Of a stretch of 64,000 bases of DNA, positions 58,637 through 64,000 are shown one piece after another. Each line of letters opens with the position of its first letter. Position 1 is the first letter of the stretch. The translations under genes were made by a program, and so were the position numbers. The notes under the pieces were generated by a model. The model was given only the letters and a program-made list of their open reading frames with translations. It had not been told where the DNA came from and ran no database searches. Source of the stretch: Acidobacteriaceae bacterium (GTDB lineage Bacteria > Acidobacteriota > Terriglobia > Terriglobales > Acidobacteriaceae). The stretch spans positions 9,848 to 73,847 of the forward strand of contig PKVW01000020.1 of the NCBI GenBank assembly GCA_003131585.1, written 5' to 3'.

Positions 58637-60921
58637 AACAAGTTTTCCAGGATGCCCGCAGCGCTGAGATCAACGTGGCGGAGGTTCCTGCCCCGAAATT
58701 GCTGGCGGGCTGCGTGCTTGTTCGCACCGCTGCTTCCCTCGTTTCCGCGGGCACGGAGCGGGCTTCCTCTGAGTTCGCGAGCAAGAACTTGCTGCAGAAA
58801 GCGAGAATGCGGCCCGATCTTGTGCGCGAAGTTCTTAGCAAGATCGGCCGTGACGGACTGGTGGCGACGGTGTCTGCCGTCCGCAGCCGTCTCGACCAAC
58901 CCAGCGCCTTGGGGTATAGCAGTGCCGGAACCGTCGTCGCCGTCGGCGAAGGCGTTGCCGATATCAACCCCGGAGATCGTGTGGCATGTGCCGGCGCCGG
59001 TTATGCCGTGCACGCCGAGTTTGCCTGTGTTCCCCGCCTGCTGGTCGCGCGGATTCCTTCCGAAGCCGTGAGCTTTGACGAAGCTGCCTTCACCACGGTC
59101 GGTTCGGTGGCGCTTCATGGCGTGCGGACAGCCGACGTCAAGCTGGGCGAAATTGTGGCCGTGATCGGCCTGGGCTTGCTTGGTCAACTGATGGTGCAGA
59201 TCCTTAAGGCGGCCGGCTGCTGCGTGCTGGGAATGGACATCTCCACCGAGCGGGCGGACCTGGCTTTGCGCTCGGGAGCGGATGCGGTGAGCGCTTCGTC
59301 TTCCGGCTTTCAGGATTTATGCCTGCAGCATTCTGGCCGGCATGGCGCGGACGCAGTCCTGATCGCGGCGCAAACCGCCAGCAACGATCCAGTGAATCTC
59401 GCGGGAGCGGTGGCGCGGAATCGCGCCGTAGTGGTAGCGGTGGGAACGGTTGCGATGGATATCCCGCGAAGATTCTTCTACGAAAAAGAACTCGACTTTC
59501 GCGTCTCCCGCTCCTACGGGCCCGGCCGCTATGACTCGGCCTACGAGCAGAAGGGAATCGACTATCCGATTGGCTACGTCCGCTGGACGGAAACGCGGAA
59601 CATGGAAGCTTTTCTGAAGCTTCTCGCGGACCGCAAACTTGATTTGCCTCCGTTGATGACCCATCGTTTCCCCATCGCGCGGGCGCACTCCGCCTATGAT
59701 TTGATCGCGGGGAAAACGCACGAGGCATTTCTGGGTGTATTGATCGCGTACCCGGAGGATGCGGACGATACCCGCCACGTAAACCTGGCGGCTCCCGACC
59801 GGCTTGTCCGGCCTGTCGCAAGTCGGCAGGCCATTCAGATCGGTCTTCTTGGCGCGGGCACCTTCGCCACCGGCACGCTCCTGCCTGCGATCAAGCGAGT
59901 TGGTGGGGTAGAGATGGTCGTGGCTGGCGCGGCTAATGGTTCTCACGCGCGGCATGCCGCCGATAAATTCGGATTTCGTTCCTGCGCCACCGACGAGCGG
60001 GAGATTCTTAACAATCCCGCGGTCAATACGGTTGTCATTGCCACACGCCATCATCTGCATGCAGGGCAGGTGATAGCCGCCCTTAATTCCGGCAAGCATG
60101 TTTTCTGCGAAAAGCCTCTCTGCCTTAATGCAGCGGAGCTCAACAGAATCGTTGCGGCACACGACGATCAAACTCATAACGATCAAACTCACGAAGGCCG
60201 GCCCTCCCAGCGGCGCCTTCTCATGGTCGGTTTCAACCGCCGGTTCGCCCCGTTGGCGGTTCGACTCAAGAGTTTTCTGCAGGAAGTGCGGGAGCCTCTG
60301 GCGCTTCACTACCGCGTGAATGCAGGTTTTCTTCCAGCGGATCACTGGCTGAACGATCCGCAGCAGGGCGGCGGCCGCATCCTCGGAGAGGTCTGCCATT
60401 TTGTGGACTTCCTGTGCTTCCTGGCGGACTCTGCCCCCGTGGAAGTTGAGACCCGCAGCCTGCCGAATCCGGGTCAATACAGCAACGACAACATCGTGTG
60501 TTCGATGCGCTTTGCCGATGGTTCCCAAGGCACAATCACCTACCTCGCAAACGGGGATAAGTCCTTTTCAAAGGAAAGACTCGAAGTTTTCGGCGGCGGC
60601 AGCGTGGCCGTGCTGGAAGACTTTCGGCGGCTGGAACTTGTCCGCGGCGGAAAGAATCGCGTAGTTCGCTCGCTCCTGCGCCAGGACAAAGGGCATCGCG
60701 GCGAATGGGAGGCCTTCATCACGGCGATTCAAGCCGGCGCGGAGTCGCCGATCCCGTTCCGCGAAGTGGTGAGCCCGATGCTGGCGACGTTCGCTCTGGA
60801 GGAGTCACGGTGTTTGGGGCAACCCGTCGCCGTGCCCGTCGCCGTCGTGCCCGTCGCCGTCAAAGACCTTCGCAGCGACGATCGCGCTCCCGACGCAAGC
60901 GGTTTCGACCGGGCGTCTTGA
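58633..60921 (+). CDS. Bi-domain oxidoreductase: MDR dehydrogenase fused to Gfo/Idh/MocA dehydrogenase
   Basis: A 762-residue protein. Residues about 1-370 are a medium-chain dehydrogenase-like domain (ALGYSSAGTVVAVGEGVADI; VAVIGLGLLGQLMVQ for NAD). From about 398 a Gfo/Idh/MocA domain follows (IQIGLLGAGTFATGTLLPAI; FCEKPLCLN; later GGGRILGEVCHFVDFLCFLA). Such fusions are known in polysaccharide clusters next to heparinase-like genes; the substrate is unknown. Tandem repeats at 60164-60193 (DQTH units) and 60823-60861 (PVAV units) lie inside the frame. The ATG overlaps the preceding stop (ATGA). Confidence 0.88.
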   Translation: MKQVFQDARSAEINVAEVPAPKLLAGCVLVRTAASLVSAGTERASSEFASKNLLQKARMRPDLVREVLSKIGRDGLVATVSAVRSRLDQPSALGYSSAGTVVAVGEGVADINPGDRVACAGAGYAVHAEFACVPRLLVARIPSEAVSFDEAAFTTVGSVALHGVRTADVKLGEIVAVIGLGLLGQLMVQILKAAGCCVLGMDISTERADLALRSGADAVSASSSGFQDLCLQHSGRHGADAVLIAAQTASNDPVNLAGAVARNRAVVVAVGTVAMDIPRRFFYEKELDFRVSRSYGPGRYDSAYEQKGIDYPIGYVRWTETRNMEAFLKLLADRKLDLPPLMTHRFPIARAHSAYDLIAGKTHEAFLGVLIAYPEDADDTRHVNLAAPDRLVRPVASRQAIQIGLLGAGTFATGTLLPAIKRVGGVEMVVAGAANGSHARHAADKFGFRSCATDEREILNNPAVNTVVIATRHHLHAGQVIAALNSGKHVFCEKPLCLNAAELNRIVAAHDDQTHNDQTHEGRPSQRRLLMVGFNRRFAPLAVRLKSFLQEVREPLALHYRVNAGFLPADHWLNDPQQGGGRILGEVCHFVDFLCFLADSAPVEVETRSLPNPGQYSNDNIVCSMRFADGSQGTITYLANGDKSFSKERLEVFGGGSVAVLEDFRRLELVRGGKNRVVRSLLRQDKGHRGEWEAFITAIQAGAESPIPFREVVSPMLATFALEESRCLGQPVAVPVAVVPVAVKDLRSDDRAPDASGFDRAS
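60164..60193. repeat. In-frame 15-bp tandem duplication in the bi-domain oxidoreductase
   Basis: ACGATCAAACTCATA (60164-60178) is followed by ACGATCAAACTCACG (60179-60193), encoding a repeated DQTH unit in a loop of the Gfo/Idh/MocA domain. Confidence 0.88.
60823..60861. repeat. In-frame CCCGTCGCCGT tandem repeats near the end of the oxidoreductase gene
   Basis: Three units begin at 60823, 60835 and 60850 with lengths 12, 15 and 12 bases, encoding a PVAV(V) run near the protein C-terminus, outside the conserved domain. Confidence 0.88.
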
Positions 60922-60956
60922 ATAATAGGTTTCCTGAATCATTGTTCGCCGTCTCC

Positions 60957-62240
60957 ATGAAGATTCTTTACGTCTCGCAATACTTTCCACCGGAGATGGG
61001 TGCGCCGGCTGCGCGGGCGGGCGAGTTGTCGCGGCATTGGGCGGGCGCAGGGCACGAAGTGACCGTGCTCACAGGGTTCCCCAATCATCCTACCGGCGTG
61101 GTGCCGCCCGAGTATCGCGGCAAGTTCCGGCGCCTGGTGGTTCGCGAGCAAACTGACGGTGTAAAGGTGGTCCGCACCTGGCTGCTTCCTTTTCCTAACC
61201 GGAAGGCGTACGAGCGAATGTTCAACTACAGTTCGTTTTGCGCATCGGCGGCCAGTACAGGTCTTTTTTTGTCGCGGCCTGACGTGGTGATTGCCACGTC
61301 CCCGCAGTTGCTGGTTGGACTCTCCGGCTGGTGGCTGGCCCGTTGCAAGCGCGTGCCTTTTGTCTTCGAGGTGCGCGATCTTTGGCCCGAATCGCTGGCC
61401 GCGGTCGGCATGGGCGACGGCAATTCGCTGTTGCACCGGGCTCTGGCGAAGATCGCCGGTTTCTTGTACCGCCATTCCAATCGGGTGGTGGTGGTCACGC
61501 CCGCTTTTGAGGATTACCTGGTGGAACACTGGCGCGTGCCGCGGGAAAAGATTTCAGTGATCGAGAATGGGGTGGAGACCCACCTCTTCGCTCCAGAACC
61601 ATTTACCGGAGAAACAGGAACCGGCCTGAGAAGGGAATTGGGCGTGGAGGGAAAGTTTGTTGTCTCCTACATCGGCACCATGGGAATGGCGCACGGGCTG
61701 GAAACAATTATTGCCGCCGCCGCCCAGTTGCGGGATACGAATCCCGGCATTGTATTTCTGATGCTGGGAGAAGGCGCCGAAAAAGCGCGCATCGTCGCGC
61801 TGGGGCGGGAGCGCGGTCTGAACAATCTGCGATTTGTCGAGCAGCAGCCTCGCGAAAAAATTCCCGCCTACATCCGCGCGTCGGATGTTTGCCTCGTTCC
61901 GCTCAAGAAAACCGACTTGTTCAAGACCGTCATCCCTACCAAGATGTTGGAATTCATGTCGTGCGCTCGCCCGGTCATCCTCGGGGTAGACGGGCAGGCG
62001 CGCGCGATTCTGGAGGAAGCCCGTGGCGGCCTCGTGATCGAACCGGAGAATTCCGGCGCTCTGGTGAATGCTGTTCTTTATCTGGCGGCGAATCGGGAAA
62101 TGGCTCGCGTACTGGGACAGAACGGCAGGGAATACATCGTGCGCAAGTTTTCCCGCCCCCAGACCGCGGAAAAATACCTTCGCGTGCTCGAACGCCTGTT
62201 GCAGTTGCCGGAACGGCCTGGCACAGAACTTGCCGCGTAA
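60957..62240 (+). CDS. Glycosyltransferase family 4 protein (WbuB-like)
   Basis: A 427-residue GT-B transferase. The N-terminal KILYVSQYFPPEMGAPAARA and TVLTGFPNHPTGVVPPEYRG, and the C-terminal VIPTKMLEFMSCARPVILGV, match the WbuB branch that adds N-acetylfucosamine-type sugars. Family members often act early on the lipid carrier. The ATG at 60957 gives the canonical start; the frame runs upstream to 60705, but that portion overlaps the oxidoreductase gene and is Arg-rich shadow sequence. It is the last plus-strand gene of the operon and converges on the SLBB gene 21 bases away. Confidence 0.88.
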   Translation: MKILYVSQYFPPEMGAPAARAGELSRHWAGAGHEVTVLTGFPNHPTGVVPPEYRGKFRRLVVREQTDGVKVVRTWLLPFPNRKAYERMFNYSSFCASAASTGLFLSRPDVVIATSPQLLVGLSGWWLARCKRVPFVFEVRDLWPESLAAVGMGDGNSLLHRALAKIAGFLYRHSNRVVVVTPAFEDYLVEHWRVPREKISVIENGVETHLFAPEPFTGETGTGLRRELGVEGKFVVSYIGTMGMAHGLETIIAAAAQLRDTNPGIVFLMLGEGAEKARIVALGRERGLNNLRFVEQQPREKIPAYIRASDVCLVPLKKTDLFKTVIPTKMLEFMSCARPVILGVDGQARAILEEARGGLVIEPENSGALVNAVLYLAANREMARVLGQNGREYIVRKFSRPQTAEKYLRVLERLLQLPERPGTELAA

Positions 62241-62261
62241 ACCAAGCTCCCGTGTGTCCGC

Positions 62262-63341
62262 TCACGGATGGGCGGCGATGACTGCCAGTCCCACTGCCGC
62301 GGATATCGCCGCGGTAAAGCCTGCTCCCGCCGCGACCCGGACTCCGCTGAGCGGCACGAAAAGGATGTCATCGGCCTGCAGGCTGATGTCGGGAGCCTTC
62401 GCTTCCAGCATTTTCTTCAACGGAACTCGCGTTTCGGTCATTCCGGTCGGGCCCTTGCGGATGATGCAGGTTCCGCTCATCTTTGCGGTGTGATTCGTCC
62501 CGCCCGCGAGCGCAAGCGCCTGCAGCACGGTCAAGCTGCCATTGTCCACAAGCAAACCGGTGGGACGGCCCACATCCCCCACTACGTAGATGACCGGCGC
62601 CCGGGGTACTGTAATGGTGTCTCCCGGCAGGATCTCGATATTATCCTGCAAATCGTCAGCCAGATTTCTGGGCAGGTTCACGGTGATCGGCTCGGCCTGA
62701 TCGCGCTGCCGGATGATGCTTACCTTGCGTCCTGCGCTAGCCGTGAATCCCCCCGCCGCCGAGATCATATCGTACAACTTGCGGTCCCCAAGGGCCGGGT
62801 AGATGCCGGGTCTATTTACGTCGCCGAGGATCGTCACTCCCTGCGAAGCGGATTCGTCGAGGAAGATGGTAACGTGAGGATTGCGGACAAAGCCCCCGTC
62901 CTCGAGCCGCTTCTCGATCAAAGCCTGCGCCTCTTCCACCGTCAGGTCGCCCACGTGCACGTAGTCAATGAGCGGAAGGTAAACATCTCCTGAATTGCCG
63001 ATTCTCGCTTTGGTGGCCAATTCCGGTACGTTGTAAACGCCGACTTCAAGCAAATCGCCGGTACCCAGCCTCAGCAGTGACGAATTTCCATTGGCCGTGG
63101 CCACCGAACCTGTCGAAGAGGCGCTCTGGGAAGCCTTCGCAGCCTGAGCATTGTTGGGTACGGTTCCGGCCGCGGCTTCAGAGAGCGGTTGCGCCGCGGG
63201 CAGCGCTGGCACCGTGCTTTGCGCGGGGGAGGATGTCGCCGTTCCCTGCGCCCAAATCTTGAACTCCGAACTGCAAAATAAAACGAGGGAGAACGCGAGC
63301 AGACGGCGGCTGCGGGCAAAACTGAATCTGCCGAACTCCAT
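62262..63341 (-). CDS. Polysaccharide export protein (Wza-like, SLBB domains)
   Basis: A 359-residue exported protein. A signal peptide (about 1-31) and an Ala/Ser-rich linker precede a Poly_export domain (about 92-165; GTGDLLEVGVYNVPEL, YVHVGDLTVEEA). Two SLBB domains follow (about 168-330; GDVNRPGIYPALGDRKLYDM and GDVGRPTGLLVDNGSLTVLQ). A C-terminal hydrophobic stretch (about 338-355) could insert in the membrane. Such proteins form the outer-membrane channel with a Wzc partner, here the gene at 20702-23062. No lipobox cysteine is evident at the expected cleavage point. Confidence 0.9.
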   Translation of the reverse strand: MEFGRFSFARSRRLLAFSLVLFCSSEFKIWAQGTATSSPAQSTVPALPAAQPLSEAAAGTVPNNAQAAKASQSASSTGSVATANGNSSLLRLGTGDLLEVGVYNVPELATKARIGNSGDVYLPLIDYVHVGDLTVEEAQALIEKRLEDGGFVRNPHVTIFLDESASQGVTILGDVNRPGIYPALGDRKLYDMISAAGGFTASAGRKVSIIRQRDQAEPITVNLPRNLADDLQDNIEILPGDTITVPRAPVIYVVGDVGRPTGLLVDNGSLTVLQALALAGGTNHTAKMSGTCIIRKGPTGMTETRVPLKKMLEAKAPDISLQADDILFVPLSGVRVAAGAGFTAAISAAVGLAVIAAHP

Positions 63342-63471
63342 TTACAAGCCTCTGGCGGAAGGAAGAAGGATCGGTGAAAAGTTTAGCACAGAGTGCCCGA
63401 TCCGATGGCAGCGGGTTGCCGTCGATGGCTTACCGGCCTGAAGTTTTCCACAGGTTTTTCACTCGAACGAA

Positions 63472-63500
63472 TTGAAACCCTGCGTTCATGCTGCTAGATT
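63472..63500 (+). promoter_or_regulatory. Candidate sigma-70 promoter before the WecA-type gene
   Basis: TTGAAA (63472-63477) and TAGATT (63495-63500) are spaced by 17 bases, about 140 bases before the start codon at 63643. The match is 5/6 and 4/6 to the consensus. No experimental evidence. Confidence 0.45.
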
Positions 63501-63630
63501 CCCAGTAACCTTCTAAACGCAGACGGATACGGACGGAACCCATTCACTCACTACCAGCCAGCATCGTGCGGCTGCAATACTTGCCTGTCGGATGAGGATG
63601 TTGCGCGCCGATGTTCATGATTGATGGGCC

Positions 63631-63638
63631 GAGGGAGG
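63631..63638 (+). promoter_or_regulatory. Shine-Dalgarno that decides a TTG start
   Basis: GAGGGAGG lies four bases before the TTG at 63643. No ATG or GTG lies at a suitable distance ahead of the first conserved helix, so this site fixes the start of the truncated transferase. Confidence 0.7.
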
Positions 63639-63642
63639 ATCG

Positions 63643-64000
63643 TTGACGGTAGCCTTTTTTGCGATTTTCTTCCTGTCGCTGCTGTTCTCGTTCGTCCTCA
63701 CTCGTTATGTGCGGGACTTCGCGTCCCGGCGCGGATGGGTCGCGGCGCCTTCTCAGGAGAGGCATCTCCACGCCAGCCCTCTGCCCCGCCTGGGTGGAGT
63801 GGCGATTTTCGTCTCCTTTTCGTTGAGCATGGTGGCGGCTGCGGTTATGGCCTCTTACATTCCCCACCTGCACTCGGCCTTCTCTCTGAAGACTCTGTTG
63901 ACCATCCTGGTCCCTGCATCCCTCGTTTTCCTGCTGGGCGTCTATGACGATCTCTACAACGTAGGCCCGTACGTCAAGTTCGCGGTTCAAGCTCTTGCCG
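63643..64000 (+). CDS. Undecaprenyl-phosphate sugar-1-phosphate transferase (WecA/MraY family), 3'-truncated by the window edge
   Basis: The first 119 residues of a polyprenyl-phosphate HexNAc-1-phosphate transferase, which starts repeat-unit synthesis on undecaprenyl phosphate. The first membrane helix (VAFFAIFFLSLLFSFVLT) is followed by the conserved basic/His segment ERHLHASPLPRLGGVAIF and the second and third helices. The catalytic-region motif LLGVYDDLYNVGPYVKFA is reached before the window ends. It starts with TTG after a strong Shine-Dalgarno. It is divergent from the export gene and probably heads another operon of the same locus. Confidence 0.88.
   Translation, partial: MTVAFFAIFFLSLLFSFVLTRYVRDFASRRGWVAAPSQERHLHASPLPRLGGVAIFVSFSLSMVAAAVMASYIPHLHSAFSLKTLLTILVPASLVFLLGVYDDLYNVGPYVKFAVQALA

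Larger units (their letters stand above)
63342..63642. other. Gene-free 301-bp divergent region
   Basis: This separates the SLBB export gene from the WecA-type gene. It contains the promoter candidate at 63472-63500 and the Shine-Dalgarno at 63631-63638 on the plus strand. No reading frame or RNA was recognised. Confidence 0.55.

Overview
The window is a 64 kb piece of a high-GC Gram-negative chromosome. The most likely source is an acidobacterium (Terriglobia; Koribacter- or Sulfotelmatobacter-like). This is an inference from the gene families, the palindromic intergenic repeats, the lone Flp pilin and the frequent GTG/TTG starts; no marker gene proves it. I see no rRNA, tRNA, CRISPR array, transposase or phage gene.

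Left part (1-14.5 kb), housekeeping and signalling: a b-type cytochrome subunit; an ECF sigma factor with its overlapping zinc-finger anti-sigma factor; an M16 peptidase; a locally AT-richer stretch with a Cys-rich secreted protein and a methyltransferase; rlmN, with palindromic repeats inside its reading frame; two divergent histidine kinases with a NarL-type response regulator; a 54-residue Flp-type pilin too short for ordinary gene callers; and a TonB-like protein followed by a secreted M48 peptidase.

Right part (14.9 kb to the end), a nearly complete Wzx/Wzy exopolysaccharide locus. Assembly and export: Wzc-like tyrosine kinase/co-polymerase, Wza-like SLBB protein, Wzx flippase, two O-antigen ligase/polymerase proteins, and a truncated WecA-type initiating transferase at the right edge. 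Precursors: a UDP-HexNAc dehydrogenase and a nonulosonic (pseudaminic-type) acid pathway, pseB-pseC-[SpsF/aldo-keto reductase fusion]-SDR-[new GT-B protein]-pseG-pseH-pseI. Decoration: two deacetylase-like proteins, two GNAT/FemAB acyltransferases, two alkaline-phosphatase-superfamily enzymes, two asparagine-synthetase-type amidotransferases and a formyltransferase. Glycosyltransferases: five GT4-type and one GT2-type. A final tightly overlapping module holds a helical-toroid protein, the formyltransferase, a heparinase-II/III-like protein without a signal peptide, and a two-domain dehydrogenase.

Together the genes suggest an acidic polymer containing nonulosonic acid and uronic acid or uronamide, built on undecaprenyl phosphate, flipped by Wzx, polymerised by a Wzy-like protein and exported through Wzc and the SLBB protein. 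The least explained parts are the SpsF/aldo-keto reductase fusion with its SDR partner, the 583-residue GT-B protein in the nonulosonate operon, and the cytosolic heparinase/toroid module. Short tandem repeats of 12-20 bp recur just upstream of start codons or inside reading frames, and look like slippage-prone sites.
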